Shown: one piece after another, positions 14,985 to 22,940 of the stretch | Layout of the letters: each line of letters opens with the position of its first letter | How positions within the stretch are numbered: the stretch's first letter is position 1 | Assembly (NCBI GenBank): GCA_031363055.1 | Contig: JANLTP010000217.1 | Location: forward strand, 1 to 23,632 | From: JANLTP01 sp031363055 | GTDB taxonomy: Bacteria > Pseudomonadota > Gammaproteobacteria > Burkholderiales > Burkholderiaceae_E | Reading direction: 5' to 3' | DNA: 23,632 nt | Notes under the pieces: model-generated | Databases searched by the model: none | Seen by the model: only the letters and a program-made list of their open reading frames with translations | Told to the model about the DNA's origin: nothing | Program-made: the position numbers and the translations under genes

Positions 14985-16142
14985 TCAGATTGAGCGCGTG
15001 GGCCAGCCGCCGCGTTTCAGGTCGTCAGTATGTTGCCCCAACCTTGGCGCGGCATATTCAATCGCGCCAGGCGTTGCGCTCAATTTGGGAACGATGCCGG
15101 GCACCTTCAGCGTTTGACCGTCGGATGTCGGCGAGTCGACGATCATTTCGCGAGCCAGGTACTGCGGATCGGTGGCGATATCGGCCACTGAATAGATGCG
15201 GCCGACCGGCACGCCGGCGCCATCGAGCACGGCCAACACCTCGTCACGGCTACGCTCGCAGGTCCACGCCTCGATGGCGGCATCAATCTCCTCGACCCGA
15301 CGTACACGGCCATCGTTATGGGTGAGTTCCGGATCGCGCTCGAGATCGCTGCGTTCGATGGCGCGCATCAGTCGGCGAAAGATGCTGTCGCCGTTGCCGG
15401 CCACCAAAACGTACTGGCCATCATTGCATCGATAGGCGTTGGTGGGCGCGATGCCTGGCAACGCGCTGCCAGCCCGTTCACGTACGACGCCAAAGGCGTC
15501 ATGCTCGGGCACCAGGCTTTCCATGATGTTGAATACCGATTCGTACAAAGCGACGTCGATGAACTGGCCTTCACCGCCATGGGCCGTGCGGTAATGCAGC
15601 GCGGTCAACACGCCGATCACACCATGCAATGCCGACAGAGTGTCGCCGATCGATACACCAACCCGCACCGGCACGCGGCCAGGCTCGCCGGTCAAATGAC
15701 GCAAGCCGCCCATCGCTTCGCCGAGCACGCCGAACCCTGGCTTGTCGCGGTACGGGCCAGTCTGTCCGTACCCTGAGATGCGCAACATGATGAGCCCCGG
15801 GTTGAGCGCGTGCAACTGTTCCCAGCCCAAGCCCCAGCCCTCGAGCGTTCCGGGTTTGAAGTTTTCGATGACAACGTCAGCCTCGAGTGCCAGCGCCCGC
15901 GCCGCTTCCTGGCCCTCGGGCGTGCGCAGATCGAGGCACACCGAGCGTTTGTTGCGCGACTGGACTTCCCACCACACCGACGTGCCGTCACGCAGCAGGC
16001 GCCACTTGCGCAACGGGTCACCGACGCCGGCGGGTTCAATCTTGATGACGTCCGCGCCGAACTCAGCCAGGGTCTTGCCGGCGAACGGTCCTGCGATCAG
16101 TTGTCCCAATTCGAGGACCTTGAGACCTTGTAGCGCTTTCAT
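14985..16142 (-). CDS. CaiB/BaiF family CoA-transferase (class III), transporter-linked
   Basis: This 385-residue protein has the class III CoA-transferase order of motifs: LQGLKVLELGQLIAGPFAG (4-22), GADVIKIEPAG (29-39), VVIENFKPG (90-98), RISGYGQTGPY (121-131), and the predicted nucleophilic aspartate D167 in GVSIGDTLSALHG. The sequence is clearly different from the CoA-transferase at 2100-3305, so they are not a recent duplication. It is the last gene of the leftward ABC-importer operon, 68 bases after the second ATPase gene, with no visible terminator between; it probably activates the imported compound or a product of it. A GAGAG about ten bases before the ATG at 16142 is the only ribosome-binding candidate. 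It converges with the DUF4143 gene across 45 bases. Donor and acceptor acids are unknown. Confidence 0.93.
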   Translation of the reverse strand: MKALQGLKVLELGQLIAGPFAGKTLAEFGADVIKIEPAGVGDPLRKWRLLRDGTSVWWEVQSRNKRSVCLDLRTPEGQEAARALALEADVVIENFKPGTLEGWGLGWEQLHALNPGLIMLRISGYGQTGPYRDKPGFGVLGEAMGGLRHLTGEPGRVPVRVGVSIGDTLSALHGVIGVLTALHYRTAHGGEGQFIDVALYESVFNIMESLVPEHDAFGVVRERAGSALPGIAPTNAYRCNDGQYVLVAGNGDSIFRRLMRAIERSDLERDPELTHNDGRVRRVEEIDAAIEAWTCERSRDEVLAVLDGAGVPVGRIYSVADIATDPQYLAREMIVDSPTSDGQTLKVPGIVPKLSATPGAIEYAAPRLGQHTDDLKRGGWPTRSI

Positions 16143-16210
16143 GACTATGTGCTCTCGTTAATTGCCGGAGTTCGAATTTTGGCGTTCCGGGCTTCCGCAA
16201 GCAATTTATT

Positions 16211-17176
16211 TCAAACCTCAAGATGGCAGGCAATCCATCGACCATCGGTCAGTTCTCTAGCAGGCGGCGCTTGTCGACGGCAAACCGGCATCGCTTTCGG
16301 GCAGCGCGGGTGAAAACTGCAACCCGATGGCGGGTTCAACGGACTTGGAATTTCGCCTTGAAGAATCTGTGGCGTGCGCTGTTTCTCGAAGCTTCGGTTG
16401 GTGGTCGGAATGGCGTCGAGCAACAATTGGGTATAGGGGTGAAGAGGGCGCAAGTACAGCTCCTGTTTTTTGGCAACCTCGACGATGCGCCCCAGATACA
16501 TGACGGCGACGCGGTCTGAAAGATGCCGAACGACGGCCAGATCGTGAGATACAAACAGGTAGGCCAGCCCGAGTCTGGCGCGCAGGTCTTCGAACAGATT
16601 GACGATTTGCGCTTGGATGGAAACGTCCAGTGAGGACATCGGTTCGTCGCAAACCAGGAAATCGGGCCGGGCGGCCAATGCACGAGCGATGCCGACCCTT
16701 TGACGCTGACCGCCACTGAATTCATGCGGATATCGGTTGACGGTGTTGGCACTCAGGCCGACCGTCTCGAATAACTCGGCCACTTTGGTCGGTAACTCGC
16801 TGCCGACGGCAAGCTTATGCACGGTCATCGGTTCAGCCACGGCCTGTCCGACGGTCAAACGCGGATTTAACGAACTGAACGGATCCTGAAACACCATTTG
16901 CATTCGGCGACGATAGGGCCGCAATTGCTCGTCACTGAGCGTGCATAGATCGACGCCCTCAAACTCGATACGGCCAGCGTTCGGCCGAACCAGTTGCAGC
17001 ACGGCGCGGCCCAAGGTGGATTTGCCGCAGCCACTCTCGCCAACCAGGCCCAGCGTCTCGCCTTTGCCGATTTCGAGGCTGACGCCATTCACCGCGAGCA
17101 GTTGTTTGCCGCTGCTCCAGAATCGTCCCTTGACGTTGCGGTGGAAGCTGACGTGTACGTCGACGGCCTTCAACAT
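16211..17176 (-). CDS. Peptide-type ABC transporter ATP-binding protein (DppF/OppF-like)
   Basis: One of two ATPases energising the importer. The 321 residues contain Walker A GESGCGKST (46-54), Q-loop Q97 in VFQDPFSSLNP, signature FSGGQRQR (153-160), Walker B FLVCDE (173-178) and switch histidine H211. The C-terminal oligopeptide extension is present (HPYTQLLLDAIP near 246) with the cysteine cluster C286, C292, C299 in CSFHPRCP and its continuation, which in this family can hold an iron-sulphur cluster. The D-loop region reads DEPMSSLD, where DEPTSALD is more usual; this should not impair hydrolysis. The ATG at 17176 overlaps the upstream ATPase gene by seven bases, so the two are translationally coupled. 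Homologues transport di- and oligopeptides, but also opines, sugars and nickel, so substrate is open. Confidence 0.95.
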   Translation of the reverse strand: MLKAVDVHVSFHRNVKGRFWSSGKQLLAVNGVSLEIGKGETLGLVGESGCGKSTLGRAVLQLVRPNAGRIEFEGVDLCTLSDEQLRPYRRRMQMVFQDPFSSLNPRLTVGQAVAEPMTVHKLAVGSELPTKVAELFETVGLSANTVNRYPHEFSGGQRQRVGIARALAARPDFLVCDEPMSSLDVSIQAQIVNLFEDLRARLGLAYLFVSHDLAVVRHLSDRVAVMYLGRIVEVAKKQELYLRPLHPYTQLLLDAIPTTNRSFEKQRTPQILQGEIPSPLNPPSGCSFHPRCPKAMPVCRRQAPPARELTDGRWIACHLEV

Positions 17177-18171
17177 GCCAGGACCTCGGAATCACGGCTT
17201 TGTACCGACAACCAGCAGGCGACCTTGTGACTGTTGCCAGATTGCACTACTGGCGGCGCCGCCGTCGAGCAGCGTGCCATCGCACTCGGGCAACGCGGAT
17301 GAAAGCTGCAGCCCCCCGGCCGATTCAGCGAGTCGTAGGGTTGGCCTGCAATCGGAATCAACCGTTCACCCAGCGCCTGGGTCAGGCTCGGCACCGAATT
17401 CAGCAGCCCGCGAGTGTAGGGATGCTGTGGGTCTTCGAACAACTCGTCGGCGCTGGCCGATTCGATGATTTCGCCACCGTACATGACGTTGACCCGATCG
17501 GCATAACGCGCCACCACGCTCAGGTTGTGCGTGATCAACAGCATACCGGTTGCATCGGTTTGCACCGCGTCGCGCAACAGTTCAATGATCTGCGCTTGAA
17601 CGGTGACATCGAGCGCCGTAGTGGGTTCGTCGGCGATGATCAGGCGCGGCGAGCAGGCCATCGCGGTGGCGATCATCACGCGTTGGCGCATACCGCCACT
17701 GAACTGGTGTGGATAGTCGTACAGACGCGCCTGCGGGTCGGGAATATTGACTCTGCGCAGCAGCTCGGCGGCGCGCTTCCAGGCCTCGGCGCGGCTGGCC
17801 AGGCGGTGCTGAAGAATCGGTTCGGCCACCTGGTCGCCGATCCGCTGGACCGGATTCAGGCTCGACATGGGCTCTTGAAAGATCATCGAGATGCGGTTGC
17901 CGCGAATCTGTCGCATGCGCTCCAGACTGACCTTCTGCAGATCTTCGCCATCGAACAGGATTTCGCCGGCCGACACGCGACCGGGCGGTGCAATCAAGCG
18001 CAATATTGAATGAGCGGTCGCCGTCTTGCCGCAACCACTTTCGCCGACCAGTGCAACAATTTCGCCAGGCGCTACATCAAAGGAAATGCCGGCGACAGCA
18101 TGTACTACCCCTTTGCGGGTCGGATACTCAACCCGCAAGCCGTTGACGCACAGAACGGGGCTACGCGACAT
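17170..18171 (-). CDS. Peptide-type ABC transporter ATP-binding protein (DppD/OppD-like)
   Basis: Partner ATPase of the importer, 333 residues. Walker A GESGCGKTA (43-51), IFQEPMSSLNP with the Q-loop glutamine at 99, signature FSGGMRQR (157-164), Walker B LIIADE (177-182) and switch histidine H215 are all present. The C-terminal oligopeptide domain (HPYTRGLLNSVP near 250) and the cysteine cluster C288, C294, C301 are also there. FSGGMRQR instead of FSGGQRQR is the normal DppD-type version, which supports assignment as the D subunit. It starts two bases after the stop of the upstream permease gene and overlaps the following ATPase gene by seven bases, consistent with a tightly packed operon. 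Confidence 0.95.
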   Translation of the reverse strand: MSRSPVLCVNGLRVEYPTRKGVVHAVAGISFDVAPGEIVALVGESGCGKTATAHSILRLIAPPGRVSAGEILFDGEDLQKVSLERMRQIRGNRISMIFQEPMSSLNPVQRIGDQVAEPILQHRLASRAEAWKRAAELLRRVNIPDPQARLYDYPHQFSGGMRQRVMIATAMACSPRLIIADEPTTALDVTVQAQIIELLRDAVQTDATGMLLITHNLSVVARYADRVNVMYGGEIIESASADELFEDPQHPYTRGLLNSVPSLTQALGERLIPIAGQPYDSLNRPGGCSFHPRCPSAMARCSTAAPPVVQSGNSHKVACWLSVQSRDSEVLAC

Positions 18172-18173
18172 GT

Positions 18174-19049
18174 TTATCGCTCGCTGCGCGGATCGAGCAG
18201 ATCACGCAAGCCGTCGCCGATATAGTTAAACGACAGGACCGCCAGCGTAATCATGAGACCGGACGAGAACGCGATCAGGGGTGCTGATTCGAGCAGACGA
18301 AAACCGGTCTGCAATTCGCGACCCCAGCTTGCGGTCGGTGGCTGCGCGCCGACCCCCAGAAACGATGCTCCGGCCTCGACGAGAATCGCGCCACCGGCCG
18401 TCAATGAGCAGGCCACAATCAGCGGTGTCAGCACGTTCGGCAACACATGGCGCAACAGGATGCGTAATCGAGACATACCGATCGCACGGGCCGCTTCGAT
18501 GTATTGCAGCTCGCGCACCACCAGCACCTGACCGCGGGTAATCCGGGCAAAGCCGGTCCAGCCGAACAAGGCGAATGAAAAAATGACATTGTGAATTCCT
18601 GGACCAATCAACGCCGACATGACCAGCGTAAACACCAGCGCGGGAAAACAGATGAAGGCGTCGGCGGTGCGCATCATCAGGGCGTCGACCCAACCGCCCA
18701 ATAAACCCGACAGCAGGCCGATGAAAATACCGATGCTGGCGGCGACCAGAGTCGCAATTGCCGCTACCATCAGCGGCACACGGCCGCCGTGGATGATGCG
18801 GGTCAGCATATCGCGCCCGAGGTTATCGGTGCCCAGCCAGTGCTGCGACGACGGTCCTCGCAGCGTCATGGCGAGGTTCTGCTGATCAACGCCGTAGGGC
18901 GCAATCACGTTGGCGAAGGTCGACAACAAAATCATGCCGGCGAGGACCAGCAACCCGAAACGAACCACTGGACGCAGTCGCCAAAGTGCGGCGAGCGTTT
19001 GCATCACCCGTTGCCCCAGCGGCGGCGCCAGCGTCAACTGGGCGGTCAT
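18174..19049 (-). CDS. Peptide-type ABC transporter permease (DppC/OppC-like)
   Basis: Inner-membrane subunit, 291 residues, with an N-terminal segment (about 30-50) of the OppC_N type, the HWLGTDNLGRDMLTRIIHGGR block that marks DppC-type permeases (about 70-90), and further hydrophobic helices to the C-terminus. The cytoplasmic coupling loop, YIEAARAIGMSRLRILLRHV and following LPN, contains the EAA motif that contacts the ATPases. The start overlaps the stop of the upstream permease gene by ATGA, and the stop lies two bases before the DppD-like start. Substrate is not deducible from the permease. Confidence 0.95.
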   Translation of the reverse strand: MTAQLTLAPPLGQRVMQTLAALWRLRPVVRFGLLVLAGMILLSTFANVIAPYGVDQQNLAMTLRGPSSQHWLGTDNLGRDMLTRIIHGGRVPLMVAAIATLVAASIGIFIGLLSGLLGGWVDALMMRTADAFICFPALVFTLVMSALIGPGIHNVIFSFALFGWTGFARITRGQVLVVRELQYIEAARAIGMSRLRILLRHVLPNVLTPLIVACSLTAGGAILVEAGASFLGVGAQPPTASWGRELQTGFRLLESAPLIAFSSGLMITLAVLSFNYIGDGLRDLLDPRSER

Positions 19050-19999
19050 CGAATTCGAATTCGAGGATCGAGTGCCGCGTAGGCGATGTCGACCAGGAAG
19101 TTGACCAGCAACACGTTGATGGCGGTAATCACCAGCACCGCCTGAATCACCGGAAAGTCCTTCTCGAAAATGGCATTGACGGCCATGCGGCCGACGCCGG
19201 GCAGCGCGAAGATGACCTCGATGATGAAGGCTCCGGCCAACATGCCGCCAAAGGTGAAGCCGAGCACGGTGACGATCGGGATCATCGATGGTTTGACTGC
19301 ATGTCGGAACAGGATCTCGACTTCGCTCAGACCCTTGGCGCGCGCTGTTCGGATGAAGTCCTGTCGCAGGTTGTCCAGAAGACTGGAGCGAACATAACGC
19401 GCCAATATTCCGGCCAGGTGAGAGCCGATCACAAAGCTGGGCATCAGCATCGATTGAATATTGGCCCAGGGGTCTTCGAAGAACGGTGTGTACCCGGATG
19501 GTGGCAGGATCTTGAAGATCACGGCGAACAGGTAGATGAGTGCCAGGGCTTCGAAGGTTGGCGGCAAGGCAATGCCGATGAGGCTGCCGCCCGAGAGAAA
19601 ACTGTCCAGCGCAGTGCCGCGCTTGAAGGCGCAGAGCATGCCCACGGGAATGCCGATGATCAATGCCCAGATCAGCCCGCCAAAGAACAATTCCAGGGTC
19701 ACAGGTGCTCGTTGCAGGAACATGTCCTTGACCGCTTGCCCGGAACCCATCGACAGGCCCCAGTCGCCACGGACGAACTTGCCGAGCCAGCGAAAGAATT
19801 GCTCGAAGGCGTTGCCGTCCTGTCCGTAGTATTTGCGCACGGCGTCGAGCCCGCGACTATCGGCCACCTCGCCTGTTACTTCGATGGCTGCCAGCAAGGC
19901 ATCGCCTGGCATCAGTTGTACGGCTGCAAATGACACCACCACCACAATGCACAACACGATCGCCGCGTGAAAACTGCGATACAACAAAAATTGCAGCAT
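19046..19999 (-). CDS. Peptide-type ABC transporter permease (DppB/OppB-like)
   Basis: Second inner-membrane subunit, 317 residues. The first helix (about 10-30) is followed by QLMPGDALL, the usual DppB beginning, then a periplasmic region, GDWGLSMGSG, and further helices. The coupling loop DFIRTARAKGLSEVEILFRH is the EAA motif, and GGMLAGAFIIEVIFALPGVGRM is the conserved penultimate region. It lies three bases after the stop of the binding-protein gene and overlaps the DppC-like gene by ATGA. Together with that protein it forms the translocation pore. Confidence 0.95.
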   Translation of the reverse strand: MLQFLLYRSFHAAIVLCIVVVVSFAAVQLMPGDALLAAIEVTGEVADSRGLDAVRKYYGQDGNAFEQFFRWLGKFVRGDWGLSMGSGQAVKDMFLQRAPVTLELFFGGLIWALIIGIPVGMLCAFKRGTALDSFLSGGSLIGIALPPTFEALALIYLFAVIFKILPPSGYTPFFEDPWANIQSMLMPSFVIGSHLAGILARYVRSSLLDNLRQDFIRTARAKGLSEVEILFRHAVKPSMIPIVTVLGFTFGGMLAGAFIIEVIFALPGVGRMAVNAIFEKDFPVIQAVLVITAINVLLVNFLVDIAYAALDPRIRIR

Positions 20000-20002
20000 C
20001 GA

Positions 20003-21637
20003 TCAGGTGCTGCCGGGCTTGCCGTTGGCGAACCAGAGCGGATGGGTAAACCACCACGATTCCTTGTAGTTCAGGTTGCCCTCGTGGCTGTAGCCGCGAA
20101 CCCATTTCTGATAGGCGATCACCGACAGATCCCACCACAACCAGACGTCGAGATAATCGTCGACCACGCGCTTTTCCAGGGCTTGATACATGGCCTGTCG
20201 CTTGTCGATCGACAATTCGTTTCTGGCGGCATCGATCTGGGCGACCAATTCCGGATTCTCGGGTCGGCCTTGCGAAAAATTACCGTTCGGATGGTAAAGG
20301 CCGGTCATCGTAAGATCAGGGTCGAGAATAAAGAGCCACCCGCCGATCGCCATGTCGTAGTCTTGTGCGGTTCGGCGTGCTGCTGCGGCCACCGGCGCCA
20401 GCGCGTCGAATTGCCAGTTGATACCGACCTGCATCAGCATGTTTTTGACGGCCTCGCAAACCTGGATGGCCTCCGGCGTGTTCAAGGTGTAACCGCGGAT
20501 CGTCAGGCCCTTGTCGAAGCCTGCCTGGGTCAGCAGCTCCTTCGCCTTTGGCGGATCGAATGCGATCGGCTTGAGTGTCGGGTTGTGCGCCCAGTGATCG
20601 GAAGGAAACACGCCGCTGGCCGGCCGTGCCAGACCGTACTGGGTACCGTCGATCAAGCCCTTGCGATCAATGGCGAGATTGATCGCCTGACGAACCCGGA
20701 TATCCTTGGCGGGGCCTTTGGTGCTGTTCAAACGAAATCCCGACACATGATTCGCCGGCAGCGTCTGCACACTGAAATTCTTGTCGTTGTAGAGCGCCGG
20801 GTACTGTGATTTATCCAGTGAAAGGATGTCGAGTTTGCCAGCGCGGAAGTTGGCCAGTCGAACGGAGGGATCGGGAATAACCGATATCAACATGCCATCG
20901 AAGTACGGCATCTCCGGCCTGCCCAGCGCCTTGGCCAGCCACCAGTTCGGGTTGCGTTTGAGCTTCAGGAAGTTACCCGGGCTGGCTTCCTCGACCGTGT
21001 ACGGCCCGACACCCATCGGTGCGCTCGACTCGAATTTTTTTGCGTCTTGCTGGAGGGCCGAGGCGGAGAGGACGTAACCGGCCGCACCGGCCAACATGCC
21101 TTCGAACGACGACCACGGATGTTTGAGGTTAAAGCGCAGCTTCAGCGCTCCGAGCACCTCGATACTGTCGAGGTCAGCGATCGTGCCGACGGTCCAGGCG
21201 GCGTTCTCGGCTTTGCGGATCCAGTCGAACTGATATTTGACTGCCTCGGCGTTGAGCGGCGAGCCGTCGTGAAACTTGACGCCATCGCGCAGCGTCATCA
21301 ACACCGACTTCGGAGATTCCCGAACCACCGATTCGGCCAGGTAGGGCACCGTCGGCCGATAGGCACCGTCATTAACCATGAATTTTTCGTGGATGTAACT
21401 GGTCGACACCCAGTCATTCACCGGCCACCGATTCGGGTTCATATTGCCAATGTATTGCGACGCCGCCAGCCGGATGATGCCGCCACGAACCGGCTTTTCA
21501 TCGCCGGCGGGTTTGGTGTAGACCTGTTCCGCCAGGCCAGGATTAGTTTGCGCTCGCGCCGGCCGTGACACCGGCAGCGCGGCCACACCGGCGGCTGCGC
21601 CGATTGATTGAATAACCACCCGACGATTGTTTTTCAC
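20003..21637 (-). CDS. Peptide-type ABC transporter substrate-binding protein (SBP_bac_5)
   Basis: Periplasmic receptor of the importer, 544 residues. It shows family-5 features: GGIIRLAASQYIGNMNPNRW, YLAESVVRESPKSVLMTLRDGVKFHDGSPLNAEAVKYQ spread over about 98-136, GVGPYTVEEASPGNFLKLKRNP, and RQAINLAIDRKGLIDG in the second lobe. The N-terminus has a twin arginine (NNRRVVIQ), a hydrophobic stretch and an ARAQ-type cleavage site near 29, so Tat export is plausible. Start choice: a GTG at 21637 with AGGAG six bases upstream is far better than the GTG at 21685 that opens the frame. It is the first gene of the operon. The ligand could be a peptide or another organic molecule; the CoA-transferase at the end of the operon points to a carboxylate. 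Confidence 0.94.
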   Translation of the reverse strand: MKNNRRVVIQSIGAAAGVAALPVSRPARAQTNPGLAEQVYTKPAGDEKPVRGGIIRLAASQYIGNMNPNRWPVNDWVSTSYIHEKFMVNDGAYRPTVPYLAESVVRESPKSVLMTLRDGVKFHDGSPLNAEAVKYQFDWIRKAENAAWTVGTIADLDSIEVLGALKLRFNLKHPWSSFEGMLAGAAGYVLSASALQQDAKKFESSAPMGVGPYTVEEASPGNFLKLKRNPNWWLAKALGRPEMPYFDGMLISVIPDPSVRLANFRAGKLDILSLDKSQYPALYNDKNFSVQTLPANHVSGFRLNSTKGPAKDIRVRQAINLAIDRKGLIDGTQYGLARPASGVFPSDHWAHNPTLKPIAFDPPKAKELLTQAGFDKGLTIRGYTLNTPEAIQVCEAVKNMLMQVGINWQFDALAPVAAAARRTAQDYDMAIGGWLFILDPDLTMTGLYHPNGNFSQGRPENPELVAQIDAARNELSIDKRQAMYQALEKRVVDDYLDVWLWWDLSVIAYQKWVRGYSHEGNLNYKESWWFTHPLWFANGKPGST

Positions 21638-21689
21638 CTGTGTCTCCTGGTAGTGTTGTCGAGATCGCCGCAGCGATGCTTGCACTACC

Positions 21690-21718
21690 CTTATACTCGA
21701 ATCTGGATGACTATTGAA
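21690..21718 (-). promoter_or_regulatory. Candidate promoter of the ABC importer operon
   Basis: Read on the minus strand, TTCAAT (21718-21713) and TATAAG (21695-21690) are 17 bases apart, 53 bases upstream of the GTG start. The -10 box matches five of six consensus bases, the -35 only three. The -35 box overlaps the last codons of the DUF4143 gene, which is transcribed in the same direction, so read-through could also feed the operon. Confidence 0.35.
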
Positions 21719-22868
21719 GAAGCGCGTCCGCTATTTCGTTCGGTGCGATGACTTTCACAGAATCTGAAAAGGCGTAGCTTCGTTCGACCTGAGCAACAAT
21801 GTAGGTGCGGGTCAATTTCAGGTCCTGCATCGCGTTGTGAAAACCTTTGGTCACTTTGGGCGCCGATGAGGATTTGATCTCAAAGCCTACGATATCGCTG
21901 CCGTTCTGAACAACGACATCCATTTCTGCGCCGGCAACGGTTCGATAAAACATCACCTCCGAACCGCGCGGCGCGAGCTGGCAAATATGTTCGATCACAA
22001 AGCCCTCCCAGGAAGCGCCCATCATCGGGTGTGACATCAGCGCCTCAATCGATTGGAGACCCAGCAGCGCGTGTAGCAGACCACTGTCGCGCAGGTAAAT
22101 TTTGGGCGACTTCACCAAGCGTTTGTTCAGGTTGATGTGCATCGGTTGCAGGCGCCGCACCATTTGCACTGAATCGAGCAAGTCAAGGTAGCGTCCGACG
22201 GTGGGGACACTAATGCCCATGCTGACGGCCAATTGGCTCATGTTCGTCAATTGGCCATGTGAATTGGCTACCATGCGCCAGAACCGTTGCAAGGTTGGCG
22301 CTGCCACTTGAACGCCAAATTGCGGTAAGTCACGCTCGAGTAACAAGCGCATAAAGTCCAACCGCCACTCGAACGAATCGCTGTCCGTGCGGGAAGAAAA
22401 GCTTTCAGGAAAACCGCCGCGTAACCAGAGCTGCCGTTGCCGCCCAGGGGTCGGGTCAATCTCTTGAACCAGAAGCCCGCCGAGCTCAACGGTTGCCAAG
22501 CGGCCAGCCAGCGACTCGGAACTCTGTTTGAGCATCGAAAAAGAAGCTGATCCCAGCAGCATGAATCGACCGTTGCTGCGATCCCGGTCAATCTCTGGCC
22601 TCAGATGCCGAAAAATGTCTGGCGTGTGCTGAACCTCATCGAGAATAACCAGTGCGTCTCGATGCGTCTGGAAAAACACGTTGGGGTCAGCGATCCTTGC
22701 CCGGTCGCGTTCGTCTTGCAAATCCAGATAAACGAGCTCGCGATCGACGACGCCTTGCAACTGTTTGGCAAGCGTCGTCTTGCCGACTTGGCGAGGTCCC
22801 AATAAAGCAACTGCCGGCGCACGGCGCAGCGCGGAGATGAGCGCAGGAAGGGCGTGTCTCGTAAACAT
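21711..22868 (-). CDS. ATP-binding protein, AAA plus DUF4143 type (second copy)
   Basis: The 385-residue protein has Walker A GPRQVGKTT (24-32), Walker B LVILDE (73-78) followed by VQHTPDIF, sensor-like LLGSASFSML (104-113), and LRGGFPESF (149-157). A winged-helix-like stretch (about 207-235, TNMSQLAVSMGISVPTVGRYLDLL) precedes DUF4143, whose nuclease-like core is canonical here: D317 in GAEMDVVV, E330 and K332 in VGFEIKSS. It belongs to the same broad family as the ATPase at 13626-14939 but the two are divergent, not a recent duplicate. The ATG at 22868 lies three bases from a perfect palindrome, and no Shine-Dalgarno sequence is seen. It ends 73 bases before the start of the binding-protein gene on the same strand. 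Proposed roles for the family range from ATP-dependent DNA-related functions to defence; none is demonstrable here. Confidence 0.93.
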   Translation of the reverse strand: MFTRHALPALISALRRAPAVALLGPRQVGKTTLAKQLQGVVDRELVYLDLQDERDRARIADPNVFFQTHRDALVILDEVQHTPDIFRHLRPEIDRDRSNGRFMLLGSASFSMLKQSSESLAGRLATVELGGLLVQEIDPTPGRQRQLWLRGGFPESFSSRTDSDSFEWRLDFMRLLLERDLPQFGVQVAAPTLQRFWRMVANSHGQLTNMSQLAVSMGISVPTVGRYLDLLDSVQMVRRLQPMHINLNKRLVKSPKIYLRDSGLLHALLGLQSIEALMSHPMMGASWEGFVIEHICQLAPRGSEVMFYRTVAGAEMDVVVQNGSDIVGFEIKSSSAPKVTKGFHNAMQDLKLTRTYIVAQVERSYAFSDSVKVIAPNEIADALLQ

Positions 22869-22871
22869 ATC

Positions 22872-22900
22872 GTATTTTTAACGGATGTAGTTAAAAATAC
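22872..22900. promoter_or_regulatory. Perfect 11-bp palindrome at the 5' end of the second DUF4143 gene
   Basis: GTATTTTTAAC (22872-22882) and GTTAAAAATAC (22890-22900) are exact reverse complements with a seven-base spacer. The nearer arm ends three bases before the ATG at 22868. Eleven paired bases with no G/C-rich core look like an operator and not a terminator. Binding by the encoded protein, which has a winged-helix-like segment, is a reasonable inference. Confidence 0.7.
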
Positions 22901-22940
22901 AAGGAAATAATGCTTCGGCCTGTTCCAAAGGAGTCGATTG

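Noticed and set aside
18986..19933. 315-codon open frame on the plus strand
   Set aside because: Antisense to the DppB-like permease; the Asp/Glu/His/Gln-rich translation is the usual complement of a membrane-protein gene.
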